Assembly (NCBI GenBank): GCA_007117515.1
Contig: SKGQ01000143.1
Coordinates: 1-40,218, forward strand
DNA: 40,218 nucleotides
Source of the DNA: Ectothiorhodospiraceae bacterium
GTDB taxonomy: Bacteria; Pseudomonadota; Gammaproteobacteria; Nitrococcales; Aquisalimonadaceae
Reading direction: 5' to 3'
Positions 7,098 to 19,777 of this stretch are shown piece after piece. Position 1 is the first letter of the stretch. Every line of letters begins with the position of its first letter. The position numbers and the translations under genes are program-made. The notes beneath the pieces are model-generated. The model saw nothing but the letters and a program-made list of their open reading frames with translations. It was not told the DNA's origin and made no database searches.

Positions 7098-10000
7098 ATG
7101 CGGCTGAAGACAATCCGACTCGCCGGGTTCAAGTCCTTCGTTGATCCCACCTCGGTGCACCTGCCCGGTCAACTGGTGGGCATTGTCGGCCCCAACGGTT
7201 GCGGCAAGTCCAACGTCATTGATGCCGTCCGCTGGGTCATGGGCGAGAGTTCGGCGCGCCACCTGCGCGGCGAGTCCATGACCGACGTGATCTTCAATGG
7301 CTCCGGCAGTCGGAAGCCGGTGGGTCAGGCTTCCATCGAGCTTGTGTTCGACAATGGTGACGGGGCACTGGGTGGCAAGTACGCCGCCTATGCCGAGATT
7401 TCGGTCAAGCGGCAGGTCAATCGCGAGGCCCAGTCACAGTATTTTCTGAATGGCGCACGCTGCCGCCGCCGCGACGTCACCGACGTGTTTCTCGGCACCG
7501 GACTGGGGCCTCGCAGCTACGCGATCATCGAGCAGGGCATGATCTCGCGGATTATCGAGGCCAAGCCCGAAGAGCTGCGGGTCTACCTGGAGGAGGCGGC
7601 CGGCATCTCGCTTTACAAGGAGCGCCGTCGGGAGACCGAGCGTCGGATCCGCGACACCCGCGAGAACATGGATCGGTTGAATGACGTCCGCGACGAGGTC
7701 GGTCGGCAGCTGGAGAAACTCAGCCGGCAGGCGAAGACCGCCGAGCGCTATCGTGAGCTGAAGGCCGACGAGCGCCGGTTGCGCGCGGAGTTGCTCGCGC
7801 TGAGGCTGCGGGGCATGAGCGAGCTTGTAGTCAGAGGCGAGCAGGAGCTGCTGCAGGGCCAGAATACGCTGGAGTCGGCCATTGGCGGCCAGCGAGCGGC
7901 GGAACGGGATATCACGCTCGTGCGGGAGCAGCAGGCCGAGCGCAGCGAGGCACTGAATGCGGCTCAGGGCCGTTATTATCAGCTCGGCAGTGACATCGCC
8001 CGCGTCGAGCAGCAGATCAGCCATCATCGTGATTTGCAGCGCCGCCGAAACGAGGAACGGGAGACCAACCAGCGTGCGCTGGACGAGCTGGACAGGAATC
8101 TCAAGCAGGACCTGGAGAAGCAGGCTGCGTTGCAGCAACGGCTGCGGACCCTGGAGCCCGAGACCGAGAAAGCGGTTGGTGAGGAGCAGCAGGCGGCTGC
8201 ATCGGTGCAGGCCTGCCGCAGTGATCTGGACGCCTGGCAGAAAGCCTGGGAGCAATTCAATGCGCGGGTTGCCGAATCCGTACGCCAGGCCGAGATCGAG
8301 CGGACCCGGATCGAGCAGCTCGAGGAACAGGAGGATCAACTGCGCCGGCGCCTTGAGCGTCTGGCGCAGGAGCAGGAGACCCTGGACCCGGCACCGTTGC
8401 AGGAGGAACTGACGGCGCTGAAGCGAGCGGAAGCGGAGCATCTGCAAGAACGGGACGACCAGGCGACAGCGGTGGAACGGCAGGAAACGGCACTGGAAGG
8501 GTTACGTGCTGAGGAACAGGCCGCTGGCGAGGCGCTGCAGTTGGCTCAGGGTGAGTTGCAGCAGGCGCTGGCGCGACGTCAGTCGCTGGAAACCCTGCAG
8601 CAGGATGCGCTGGGTGACAGCGATGCCGCAGTCCGGCAGGTCCTCGACCGACTCGGGCTGGAACCCGGCGCCCGCCTGGCCCGGGAAATCCGGGTGGAAT
8701 CGGGTTGGGAACATGCCGTGGAACGGGTCCTGGAGGACCGGCTGCAGGCGGTCTGCGGTGTTCTGGGTGACGATGCCCCCGGCCTGCTGACGGGGCTCGA
8801 GCATGGCAGTTTGACGCTGATCGATACCGACAGGGCGCCCCTGCCGATCGAGCATCGTCTGGATCTGCCCGATCTCGCTTCGCGGGTTCATGCGCGCTGG
8901 CCGGCTGCCGAATTGCTGGCGCATGTCTATTGTGCCGACTCGGTGGAGCAGGCGATGCGCCTGCGCGGAAAACTGGCACCCGGTGAATCCCTGATCTGTG
9001 CCGACGGTCACTGGATTGGTCCGCGCTGGATGCGCTGGACGGCGGCAAGCGATGCCCGCGATGGGGCGCTTGCGAGGCAGCGCGAACTGGATGCCCTGCA
9101 GCAGACCCTGTCCGAGCTGGAATCGCGGGTCAGTGCGGGTAAACAGCAGTTGCAGGACCTGCATGACCAGCGCGATGTCGCAGAGGGGGCGTTACGGCAG
9201 TCGCGTCAGGCCCAGGCGGAGGCGGCCGAGGCCCTGTCGCAGGTGCAGGGTCGCCGACAGGCGGTGAGTCAGCGATTGGCCGACATGCAGCAGCGTCTGG
9301 AGCGGCTGGATGGTGAGCGGGATGACATTGCCGAGCAGCAGGAAGAGGCTCGACGGCGGCTCGACGCGGCCCGCGGCCGGCTGCAGGACGCTCTGGATCA
9401 GGGTGAGGGTCTGGATCACGAGCGGGAGAGACTCGAGGGTGAGCGCACTCTGGCCAGAGAGGCTCTGGAGCTCGCCACGGCGCGTCATCAGGATTGTCGC
9501 GACAGGCACCATGAGCTTGCGCTCAAGCTGCGCGAGGCGGGCACGGTGACCACCTCGCTGGGCGAACAGATTGCGCGACTGCGCAGTCAGCAGCAGCGTC
9601 TGAGAGGGCGCGCCGCGGAACTGGATCAGGCCATGGCCGACGATGGTGACCCCACGGCGGAACTCGAAGCCCGGCGCCAGGGCCTGCTGCGAGAGCGCAG
9701 CGAGGCCGAGACCATGCTCGCGGCGCAGCGTCAGCAACTCGGCGAAGTGGATGCGCGGCTGCGGGAACTCGACCAGCAGCGGCTGGCCGCCGAAGCCCGT
9801 GCCGAGGAGCTGCGCGCTAGCCTGGAGTCGGCGCGGTTGCGACACCAGGAGCAGCGGACCCGGCGGCAGACACTGCTGGAGCAATTCGAGGAAACGGAGC
9901 GTGACCTGGAAGCCGTGCAGGCGGGGTTGCCCGACGAAGCCAGTGAGGAGGCCTGGCTGAAAAGGCTGTCGGAAACCGAGAACCGGATCAGCCGGCTTGG

Positions 10001-10610
10001 CAGCATCAATCTGGCTGCCATCGAGGAACATGCGGCTCTGGACGAGCGCAGTTCCTATCTTGAGCAGCAACACGCGGATCTGCATGAGGCGCTGGAGACG
10101 CTGGAAAGCGCCATGCGGCGCATCGATCGCGAAACCCGGCTACGCTTCCGTGACACCTTCGATCGGGTCAATGCGGGGTTACGCGACATGTATCCGCGGC
10201 TGTTCGGTGGTGGCGAGGCGTATCTGGAACTGACCGGGGACGATTTGCTGGATACCGGCGTCAGCATTCTTGCGCGCCCGCCGGGCAAACGGATCAGCAC
10301 GATTCATCTGCTGTCCGGCGGCGAGAAGGCAATGACCGCGGTGGCGATGATCTTCGCCATCTTCGCGCTAAATCCGGCGCCATTCTGCATGCTGGATGAG
10401 GTTGATGCGCCGCTGGACGAGGCGAACGTCGGCCGCTTCTGCCAACTGGTGCAGGAGATGTCGAAACGGGTACAGTTCGTGTTCATTACCCACAACAAGA
10501 GCACCATGGAGATTGCCTCGCATCTGATGGGTGTGACCATGCATGAACCAGGGGTGTCGCGGCTGGTGGCGGTGGACGTGGATGAGGCCGTTGACATGGT
10601 CGAGGCCTGA
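7098..10610 (+). CDS. smc: Chromosome segregation protein SMC
   Basis: MRLKTIRLAGFKSFVDPTSVHLPGQLVGIVGPNGCGKSNVIDAVRWVMGESSA, long coiled coils, hinge, and C-terminal LSGGEKAMTAVAMIFAIF...CMLDEVDAPLDEANV. Confidence 0.98.
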   Translation: MRLKTIRLAGFKSFVDPTSVHLPGQLVGIVGPNGCGKSNVIDAVRWVMGESSARHLRGESMTDVIFNGSGSRKPVGQASIELVFDNGDGALGGKYAAYAEISVKRQVNREAQSQYFLNGARCRRRDVTDVFLGTGLGPRSYAIIEQGMISRIIEAKPEELRVYLEEAAGISLYKERRRETERRIRDTRENMDRLNDVRDEVGRQLEKLSRQAKTAERYRELKADERRLRAELLALRLRGMSELVVRGEQELLQGQNTLESAIGGQRAAERDITLVREQQAERSEALNAAQGRYYQLGSDIARVEQQISHHRDLQRRRNEERETNQRALDELDRNLKQDLEKQAALQQRLRTLEPETEKAVGEEQQAAASVQACRSDLDAWQKAWEQFNARVAESVRQAEIERTRIEQLEEQEDQLRRRLERLAQEQETLDPAPLQEELTALKRAEAEHLQERDDQATAVERQETALEGLRAEEQAAGEALQLAQGELQQALARRQSLETLQQDALGDSDAAVRQVLDRLGLEPGARLAREIRVESGWEHAVERVLEDRLQAVCGVLGDDAPGLLTGLEHGSLTLIDTDRAPLPIEHRLDLPDLASRVHARWPAAELLAHVYCADSVEQAMRLRGKLAPGESLICADGHWIGPRWMRWTAASDARDGALARQRELDALQQTLSELESRVSAGKQQLQDLHDQRDVAEGALRQSRQAQAEAAEALSQVQGRRQAVSQRLADMQQRLERLDGERDDIAEQQEEARRRLDAARGRLQDALDQGEGLDHERERLEGERTLAREALELATARHQDCRDRHHELALKLREAGTVTTSLGEQIARLRSQQQRLRGRAAELDQAMADDGDPTAELEARRQGLLRERSEAETMLAAQRQQLGEVDARLRELDQQRLAAEARAEELRASLESARLRHQEQRTRRQTLLEQFEETERDLEAVQAGLPDEASEEAWLKRLSETENRISRLGSINLAAIEEHAALDERSSYLEQQHADLHEALETLESAMRRIDRETRLRFRDTFDRVNAGLRDMYPRLFGGGEAYLELTGDDLLDTGVSILARPPGKRISTIHLLSGGEKAMTAVAMIFAIFALNPAPFCMLDEVDAPLDEANVGRFCQLVQEMSKRVQFVFITHNKSTMEIASHLMGVTMHEPGVSRLVAVDVDEAVDMVEA

Positions 10611-10697
10611 TCCTGCGTCACCGCCGCTGAATGCCGGTTCGGTCTTGTGCCGTGCCGGAGAGATAACGACCGGAATTTCGGGGGAACGGCAGGCTAT

Positions 10698-11558
10698 ATG
10701 GATGCGCTGCGCTGGATACTGCTGATTGTTGGGCTGGTGGTGATTGCCGGTCTGTACGCCTACTTTCGCTGGAAGGAGGGTCGCTTGACGCTGAACCTGC
10801 CTACCCGGAAGAGCCGGAAGGGCAACAAGCCGGCGCGTAGCCGCCGCTCGGAGCGCGATGTGGATGTGGCGCTGCGCGAACTGGACGATCTGGTGATCGA
10901 TGATCCGGACTCGGAATCCGAGCCGGACATGGATCTGGAGATCACGCCGGACGATGGCCCGTTCACGGTGGACTGGGATGATCCGGACAACACGGTGTCC
11001 GCGCCGCGGGTGCGCCCAGTGACAGGGCAGAGAGCCCGCGAGGAGTCCGGGTCAGCGGCGGCCCCTGCGTCCGGCAGCAGTCAATCACTGGAGCAGGATC
11101 CGGCCTGGCAGGATGCCGGCGAGAAGCTGATCGTGCTGCATGTCACTGCGGGGCAGGGCTATGTGTTCACCGGGCCGCCGCTGATGGATGCACTGGAGCG
11201 GGTCGGTCTGCAGCATGGCATGCACGATATCTTTCACCACATGATCGATGCCCACAGCGGTCCGACACCCTTGTTCAGCGTTGCCAACATGCTCGAACCC
11301 GGGACATTCGACCTGCGAACCGTGGACCAGCTGGAAACACCCGGCGTGGTGCTGTTCCTGCAGTTACCGGGCCCGTTCGACGGCCTCACTGCCTTCGAGA
11401 AGATGCTCGAAACCGCGCGCCGGCTCGAGGATCAGCTCGGTGGTCAGCTCCTCGACCGCCAGCGCTGCGACCTGACCGGCCAGGCGGTGGAGCATCTGCG
11501 CGAGGAATTGCGCGAATACCGGCGTCGTGCGCGGCTCGCCGGCGGTCAGCGTCGCTGA
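10698..11558 (+). CDS. zipA: Cell division protein ZipA
   Basis: N-terminal TM anchor MDALRWILLIVGLVVIAGLYAYF, acidic/PQ-like linker, C-terminal FtsZ-binding domain; located between smc and ligA. Confidence 0.9.
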   Translation: MDALRWILLIVGLVVIAGLYAYFRWKEGRLTLNLPTRKSRKGNKPARSRRSERDVDVALRELDDLVIDDPDSESEPDMDLEITPDDGPFTVDWDDPDNTVSAPRVRPVTGQRAREESGSAAAPASGSSQSLEQDPAWQDAGEKLIVLHVTAGQGYVFTGPPLMDALERVGLQHGMHDIFHHMIDAHSGPTPLFSVANMLEPGTFDLRTVDQLETPGVVLFLQLPGPFDGLTAFEKMLETARRLEDQLGGQLLDRQRCDLTGQAVEHLREELREYRRRARLAGGQRR

Positions 11559-13901
<2,343 letters not shown>

Positions 13902-13910
13902 TGGTGTGCC

Positions 13911-14750
13911 TCACTCGTCATCCTGCGTGCGGTAGAGCATGACGTCCCCCGCATCGCGGAGGTCCCGCAAGTAAGCCTTTATCCGCTGATCCACCAGCAT
14001 GGCCTGCAGGATTCCGCGTACCGCATCGAATTCCGGCGGCCGGGCGGTGCGAACGTTCTGTAGCTTGACCACATACCAGCCATGGCTGGTTTCCACCGGC
14101 TCATCGCTGTATTCACCCGGCGACAGCTGCATGACCCGTTCGGCAACCGCTTCCGCCATCTGATCCGAAGCCATCCAGCCGGGGTCACCGCCGTCGCTGG
14201 CACCAGGACCTGCTGAATAGCGCTGCGCAAGTTCGGCGAAATCACCCCCATCGGACAGCTCGGCCAGGATGGCCTCTGCATCTTCCTCGGATTCGAGCAG
14301 AATCTGACGGATGCGGTACTCGCGATGTGGCCGATCGGCAAAGCGTTCGCCGTAGAGCGATTGCAGCATTTCGTCGTCAAATGGCTCGCGATGCAGATGT
14401 TCGATGCGTTCGTGGGCGAGCACCGCGCGCTGCATGTTTTCCACCTGGGCCTTGACCCGCCGGTGACTATCCATGCCGTGGTCCCGGGCATCCTGAGCAA
14501 TGAGTTCCATCTCCACCAGCTCGAGCAGCAGGGTCTCGCGGTCGTCCTCGGACAACCGGGCTGCGCGCGGGCCAGCCCGCCGCTGGATATGCAGCTCCAG
14601 CATGTCTTTCGTTATCGGCACATCGTTGACGGTGGCAACCACGTCGTCGCCGGCTGTCGAGGCATCGCTGTTGAGATCATCCACCGGCTCGTTGCAGCCC
14701 GCGAGCAGCAGGCTTCCGCCGATAACAAGACTGAAGAGAGTGATTCGCAT
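13911..14750 (-). CDS. Parvulin-type peptidyl-prolyl isomerase, predicted lipoprotein
   Basis: Lipobox MRITLFSLVIGGSLLLAGC; parvulin core YRIRQILLESEEDAEAILAELSDGGDFAELAQRYSAGPGASDGGDPGW...ETSHGWYVVKL. Confidence 0.92.
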   Translation of the reverse strand: MRITLFSLVIGGSLLLAGCNEPVDDLNSDASTAGDDVVATVNDVPITKDMLELHIQRRAGPRAARLSEDDRETLLLELVEMELIAQDARDHGMDSHRRVKAQVENMQRAVLAHERIEHLHREPFDDEMLQSLYGERFADRPHREYRIRQILLESEEDAEAILAELSDGGDFAELAQRYSAGPGASDGGDPGWMASDQMAEAVAERVMQLSPGEYSDEPVETSHGWYVVKLQNVRTARPPEFDAVRGILQAMLVDQRIKAYLRDLRDAGDVMLYRTQDDE

Positions 14751-14754
14751 ACTG

Positions 14755-15048
14755 TCAGGCGTCCTGCGTGTTGCCGGCCCGCTCCGCTGCGGTCTGCGCG
14801 CGAATGCTCAGGGCGTGGATATCCGTCTCGAACATGTCGCCGACGGCTTCGTTGACCAGGCGGTGCCGCTGCAGCGGAGACTTGTCGGCGAAGGCCTCAC
14901 TCACCACCAGCAGGTTGAAGTGGCCGCGCCCGTCGCGTGCCCCGGCGTGGCCGGCATGCAGGTGGCTCTCGTCCTCGACTTCGAGATGTGAAACGGGCAG
15001 CGCGTCCCGCACCCGCTGTTCGATGCGTTGCATGCGTTCGGCTGTCAC
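14755..15048 (-). CDS. BolA family protein
   Basis: [75 protein letters not shown] start at 15048 overlaps the upstream stop (GTGA). Confidence 0.92.
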   Translation of the reverse strand: MTAERMQRIEQRVRDALPVSHLEVEDESHLHAGHAGARDGRGHFNLLVVSEAFADKSPLQRHRLVNEAVGDMFETDIHALSIRAQTAAERAGNTQDA

Positions 15049-15344
15049 GGCAGTACCTTGCGAAACGGTTTTACGAGCACAGAAGAATAGACACCGGCAT
15101 CCACATAAGGGTCCGCATTCGCCCATTGTTCGGCTTCGGCCAGGCTGCCGAACTCGGCGATGACCACGCTGCCGACGAAACCCGCGTTACCAGGATCCTC
15201 TGCATCGATGGCCGGCATCGGTCCGGCGAGTAGCAGCCGGCCTTCCGCCTTCAGTTCTTCCAGGCGCTTCAGATGCGCCGGACGGGCGTCCTTGCGCAGC
15301 GGCAGACTGTCGGCAACATCCTCGGAGATAATCACGTAGTACAT
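15045..15344 (-). CDS. YciI family protein
   Basis: [99 protein letters not shown], a typical YciI/YCII fold sequence. Confidence 0.92.
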   Translation of the reverse strand: MYYVIISEDVADSLPLRKDARPAHLKRLEELKAEGRLLLAGPMPAIDAEDPGNAGFVGSVVIAEFGSLAEAEQWANADPYVDAGVYSSVLVKPFRKVLP

Positions 15345-15482
15345 GGTGGCTATCGGTCCTCTTGTGAGACACTTCCGCGTCGTGTCGAACTGCGCCGGAG
15401 CTTATCACAGGGCCGTTCCAGCCCAGCCAGTTTCACCGGTGACTTACCCTTCAGTGCAGTGTTCAAAGCCCATGGGAGCGTC

Positions 15483-16112
15483 ATGACGCAGATTTTCGAG
15501 ATTCATCCGGAGACCCCGCAACTGCGCCTGGTGCGGCAGGCCGCCCGCATGATCCGTTCCGGAGCACTGGTGGTCTACCCCACCGATACGACCTATGCAT
15601 TGGGCTGCGGTCTCGGCGAGAAGGATGCCCTCGATCGCATCCGGCAGTTGCGCAATCTTGATGCGCGCCACAATTTCACGCTCGCCTGTCGTGACTTGTC
15701 CGACATCGGGGTTTACGCCAAGGTCGAGAAGACCGCCTATCGCTTGCTCAAGGCTTTCACCCCAGGCCCCTACACCTTCGTGTTGCGGGCCACCTCGGAA
15801 GTTCCGAGAAGGCTGCAGCATGCGAAGAAAAAAACCATCGGCATCCGTGTGCCGGATCATGCAATCACCCGCGCCTTGCTGGAAGAGCTCGGCGAACCGC
15901 TGATGACCGCCAGTCTCCTGTTGCCCGGCGAGGATATCCCGATGACCGACGCCGCGGACATTGCCGAAGCCATCGGCAAGCAGGTCGATCTGGTCATCGA
16001 TGGCGGTGCCTGTGGCATGGAACCGTCGACCGTGGTCGATCTGTCCTCGGGCGTGCCCGAGGTGCTGCGCGCGGGATGCGGGGACGTGAGTGTGTTCGGC
16101 GAGGAATCGTAG
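15483..16112 (+). CDS. L-threonylcarbamoyladenylate synthase-like protein (Sua5/YciO/YrdC, YciO-type)
   Basis: MTQIFEIHPETPQLRLVRQAARMIRSGALVVYPTDTTYALGCGLGEKDALDRIRQLR...PGPYTFVLRAT...IGIRVPDHAITRALL. Confidence 0.93.
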   Translation: MTQIFEIHPETPQLRLVRQAARMIRSGALVVYPTDTTYALGCGLGEKDALDRIRQLRNLDARHNFTLACRDLSDIGVYAKVEKTAYRLLKAFTPGPYTFVLRATSEVPRRLQHAKKKTIGIRVPDHAITRALLEELGEPLMTASLLLPGEDIPMTDAADIAEAIGKQVDLVIDGGACGMEPSTVVDLSSGVPEVLRAGCGDVSVFGEES

Positions 16113-16172
16113 CCGCATGCGCATCGGGTATGATGCGTGCAGCGTTTGGCAGGCAAGTTAAAGGAGTCCGAC

Positions 16173-17390
16173 TTGAGTTCGTTAGGGACATCGCAGAATC
16201 GCGTGCTGTCGGGCATGCGTCCGACTGGCAAGCTTCACCTCGGCCACTACCATGGCGTACTCAAGAACTGGCTCAAGCTGCAGCAGGAGCATGAATGCTT
16301 CTTCTTCGTTGCCGACTGGCATGCGTTGACCACGCATTACGATGAGCGTGAGCTGATTGCCGACCACGTCTGGGAAATGTTGATCGACTGGCTTGCCTGC
16401 GGCATCAATCCGAGCCTCGCCCGGATATTCATCCAGTCGCGTGTGCCGGAACATGCCGAACTGCATTTGCTGCTGTCGATGATCACGCCGCTGGGATGGC
16501 TCGAGCGCGTGCCCACCTACAAGGACCAGCAGGAAAAACTGCGGGAGAAGGATCTCGCCACCTATGGTTTCCTCGGTTATCCCCTGCTGCAGTCGGCAGA
16601 CATCCTGATCTATCGCGCCAGTGGTGTACCGGTAGGCGAGGATCAGGTGGTGCATGTGGAGATCACCCGTGAGGTTGCGCGCCGTTTCAATCACATGTTT
16701 GGCCAGGAGCCGGGTTTCGAGGACAAGGCGATGGAAGCCTCGAAGCGCATGGGCAAGAAGAACAACAAGCTCTATCAGCAGTTACGGCGCAAGTACCAGG
16801 AGCAGGGCGACCAGGAAGCGCTGGAAGTGGCCCGCGCTCTGGTTCAGGGTCAGCAGAACATCACTCTGGCGGACCGCGAACGGCTGTATGGCTACCTTGA
16901 TGGCACTGGTGTGGTGATCCTGCCGGAGCCCCAGGCGATGCTGACGCCGGCATCGAAAATGCCCGGGCTGGATGGCCAGAAGATGTCCAAGTCCTACGGC
17001 AACACCATTGCCCTGCGCGACGAGCCGGACGAGGTCGACCGCAAGATCCGCACCATGCCCACCGATCCCGCCCGCGTTCGGCGCACTGATCCCGGTGAGC
17101 CGGAGAAATGCCCGGTCTGGTCCTTCCATCAGGTGTATTCGGACGAATCGACTCGGGATTGGGTGCAGCAGGGCTGTCGCTCGGCCGGAATTGGCTGCCT
17201 CGACTGCAAGAAGCCGGTGATCGACGCTGTGCAGGCCGAGCTTGCGCCGATCCGCGAACGCGGGCGGGAGTTGGAGCAGGACCGGGATGCAGTGCGCGCG
17301 GTCGTCGATGAAGGGATAGAGGCGGCGCGGGATGCCGCCCGCGACACCATGGAAGAGGTACGTCGCGTGATGGGGCTGGATTACCGTTGA
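16173..17390 (+). CDS. trpS: Tryptophanyl-tRNA synthetase
   Basis: GMRPTGKLHLGHYHGVLKNW (HIGH-like), KMSKSYGN. SD AAGGAG lies just upstream of TTG 16173, making TTG the likely start; the ORF track shows in-frame ATG 16137. Confidence 0.95.
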   Translation: MSSLGTSQNRVLSGMRPTGKLHLGHYHGVLKNWLKLQQEHECFFFVADWHALTTHYDERELIADHVWEMLIDWLACGINPSLARIFIQSRVPEHAELHLLLSMITPLGWLERVPTYKDQQEKLREKDLATYGFLGYPLLQSADILIYRASGVPVGEDQVVHVEITREVARRFNHMFGQEPGFEDKAMEASKRMGKKNNKLYQQLRRKYQEQGDQEALEVARALVQGQQNITLADRERLYGYLDGTGVVILPEPQAMLTPASKMPGLDGQKMSKSYGNTIALRDEPDEVDRKIRTMPTDPARVRRTDPGEPEKCPVWSFHQVYSDESTRDWVQQGCRSAGIGCLDCKKPVIDAVQAELAPIRERGRELEQDRDAVRAVVDEGIEAARDAARDTMEEVRRVMGLDYR

Positions 17391-18220
17391 CCGTCGAGCA
17401 GGGCGAGGCCAGGCCGGAGGAGGCCGTGCCAGGGGAGGAACTCCCGGCAACAGTGCCCGGCGTGCGCGTCGGCAAGGAGCCGCTGCGCGAGTTGCCCCGG
17501 GATCTCTACATTCCGCCTGATGCCCTGGAGGTGTTCCTCGAGACCTTCGAGGGGCCACTGGATCTGCTGCTGTATCTGATCCGGCGGCAGAACCTGGACA
17601 TCCTGGATATCCCGATCGCTGCCATCACCCGGCAGTACATGGGGTATGTAGAGGTCATGAAAGAACTGCGCCTGGAGCTGGCGGCGGAGTATCTGGTGAT
17701 GGCTGCGGTACTGGCCGAGATAAAATCACGCATGCTGCTGCCGCGACCGCCGCAGGTGGAGGACGAGGAATCGGATCCGCGGGCCGAGCTGGTCCGTAGG
17801 CTGCAGGAATACGAACGTTACAAGAACGCGGCCGAGGACCTGGACAGCCTGCCTAGGCTGGGGCGCGATCTGCACCCGGCCACGGCGATCGTGCCCGAGG
17901 TTCCGCGGGAGTCGCCGGCGCCGGATGTCAGTCTTGACGATTTGCTGATGGCCCTGGCGGATGTCATGGCGCGGGCCGAGATGTTCAGTCACCATCATGT
18001 GCAGCGCGAGGTGCTGTCGGTGCGTGAGCGCATGAGCTGGACCCTGCAGCAGCTGAACAGCGAGCATTTCACGGCGTTCAGTAGCCTGCTGCGGCCGGAG
18101 GAGGGCAGACGCGGCGTCGTGGTCGGCTTCCTCGCGATCCTGGAGCTGATCCGGGAGTCGCTGCTGGAACTGGTGCAGGCGGAGCCCTTCGCGCCCATCT
18201 ACGTGCGCGCCAGGGCCTGA
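17387..18220 (+). CDS. scpA: Segregation and condensation protein A
   Basis: FEGPLDLLLYLIRRQNLDILDIPIAAITRQYMGYVEVMKELRLELAAEYLVMAAVLAEIKSRMLLPR. TTG start overlaps the trpS stop. Confidence 0.95.
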   Translation: MTVEQGEARPEEAVPGEELPATVPGVRVGKEPLRELPRDLYIPPDALEVFLETFEGPLDLLLYLIRRQNLDILDIPIAAITRQYMGYVEVMKELRLELAAEYLVMAAVLAEIKSRMLLPRPPQVEDEESDPRAELVRRLQEYERYKNAAEDLDSLPRLGRDLHPATAIVPEVPRESPAPDVSLDDLLMALADVMARAEMFSHHHVQREVLSVRERMSWTLQQLNSEHFTAFSSLLRPEEGRRGVVVGFLAILELIRESLLELVQAEPFAPIYVRARA

Positions 18221-18351
18221 GCTTTTGCCATGTTCGGGCGGGAGTGGTACCGGAGCCGCCCCTGGAGGCCGCAAGCTCGGTTCCGGACCCCGCAGCAGGC
18301 TTGGTCGGCGGCCCCCGGGTGCTGGAAACAACTGTCGGGAGACGGAACGGA

Positions 18352-18969
18352 ATGACCATGCCACCGCTGAAACATATCCTTGAGGCCGCGTTGCTGGCAG
18401 CGGGTGATGCCCTGTCGCTGGAGCACATGCAGTCCCTGTTCCCGGATACCGATCGGCCGGACAAGCCCCGCCTGCGCGCCGCCTTGCTGGAGTTGCAGCA
18501 GGATTACCTTGATCGCGGGCTGGACGTGGTGGAAGTGGCCAGCGGCTGGCGGATTCAGGTAGCCAGCGGCATGGTGCCCTGGCTCTCCAGGCTGTGGGAG
18601 GAGAAGCCGGTGCGTTACTCCCGCGCCCTGCTTGAGACGCTGGCGGTGATCGCCTATCGGCAGCCGGTGACCCGCGGTGAGATCGAGGAGGTTCGTGGCG
18701 TGAGTATCAGCACGACGATCATGCGCACGCTCCAGGACCGTGGCTGGGTCCGGGTCATTGGCCACCGCGATGTCCCCGGTCGGCCGGCGATGTTCGGCAC
18801 GACTCGCGCGTTTCTGGATCATTTCAATCTGAAAAGCCTGGACCAGTTGCCGTCTCTCGGTGAACTGCGTGATCTCAATGAACTGCATCCGGAACTCGAC
18901 CTCGGGTTCCCGGATACCGCTGACGCCGCAGGGCCGGACTCGCCGGCACGGGAATCGACTGATGGATGA
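18352..18969 (+). CDS. scpB: Segregation and condensation protein B (start uncertain; ORF open upstream to 18244)
   Basis: [30 protein letters not shown]...[64 protein letters not shown]. Confidence 0.93.
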   Translation: MTMPPLKHILEAALLAAGDALSLEHMQSLFPDTDRPDKPRLRAALLELQQDYLDRGLDVVEVASGWRIQVASGMVPWLSRLWEEKPVRYSRALLETLAVIAYRQPVTRGEIEEVRGVSISTTIMRTLQDRGWVRVIGHRDVPGRPAMFGTTRAFLDHFNLKSLDQLPSLGELRDLNELHPELDLGFPDTADAAGPDSPARESTDG

Positions 18970-19777
18970 GAAATTGCAGAAGGTGTTGGCGCGGGCAGGT
19001 TATGGCTCACGCCGGGAGATCGAGGCGCTTATCGCCGATGGACGGGTGCAGGTCAATGGCGAGCCGGCCAGGCTCGGCGACCGGGTCACCGGCGAGGAAC
19101 GGATTCGCTGCAACGGCAGACTGGTGCCGCGGGAAAAGCTGCAGCCGAGCAGCCGCAAGGTCTTGATGTATCACAAGCCCGTCGGCGAGGTTTGTACCCG
19201 GGACGATCCCGAAGGCCGGCCGACGGTCTTTACGGCTCTGCCCAAACTGGGCTCGGGACGCTGGATCAGTATCGGTCGACTTGATCTGAATACACTTGGC
19301 TTGCTGCTGTTCACCAATGACGGTGAACTCGCCAATCGCCTGATGCACCCGTCCCATGCCCAGGAGCGGGAATACGCGGTGCGCGTCTTCGGCGAAGTGG
19401 ACGAGGCCATGATCCGCCGGCTGCAGCAGGGCGTGGAACTCGACGATGGCCCGGCTGCCTTCGAGCAGGTCGAGGCCCGCGGTGGCGAGGGCGGTAATCA
19501 GTGGTTTCACGTCACGATTCGTGAAGGACGGAAGCGCGAAGTACGGCGCCTCTGGGAATCCCAGGGCGTGCAGGTCAGTCGTCTGATGCGGGTGCGTTAC
19601 GGACCGGTGCGGTTGCCCCGGGATCTGCCGCGCGGCAAGTGGCGCTTTCTGCCGGAAGATGCGGTCAATGCTCTGGCCGCGGCGGTCGGGCTTGAGCCGA
19701 CAGCTGTGCGGAAACCACCGCCGAAAGCGGTTCGCCGACGTCCGCAACCGAGTTCACCGCGTCGGCGACGGGAGTAA
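18962..19777 (+). CDS. rluB: 23S rRNA pseudouridine synthase RluB-type
   Basis: S4 domain [33 protein letters not shown]; catalytic [27 protein letters not shown]; overlaps scpB. Confidence 0.93.
   Translation: MDEKLQKVLARAGYGSRREIEALIADGRVQVNGEPARLGDRVTGEERIRCNGRLVPREKLQPSSRKVLMYHKPVGEVCTRDDPEGRPTVFTALPKLGSGRWISIGRLDLNTLGLLLFTNDGELANRLMHPSHAQEREYAVRVFGEVDEAMIRRLQQGVELDDGPAAFEQVEARGGEGGNQWFHVTIREGRKREVRRLWESQGVQVSRLMRVRYGPVRLPRDLPRGKWRFLPEDAVNALAAAVGLEPTAVRKPPPKAVRRRPQPSSPRRRRE

Noticed and set aside
18221-18351. Extra coding sequence or N-terminal extension of scpB from GTG 18244
   Set aside because: Frame is open but has no homology-like content; ScpB family similarity begins at [16 protein letters not shown], so the ATG near 18352 is preferred.
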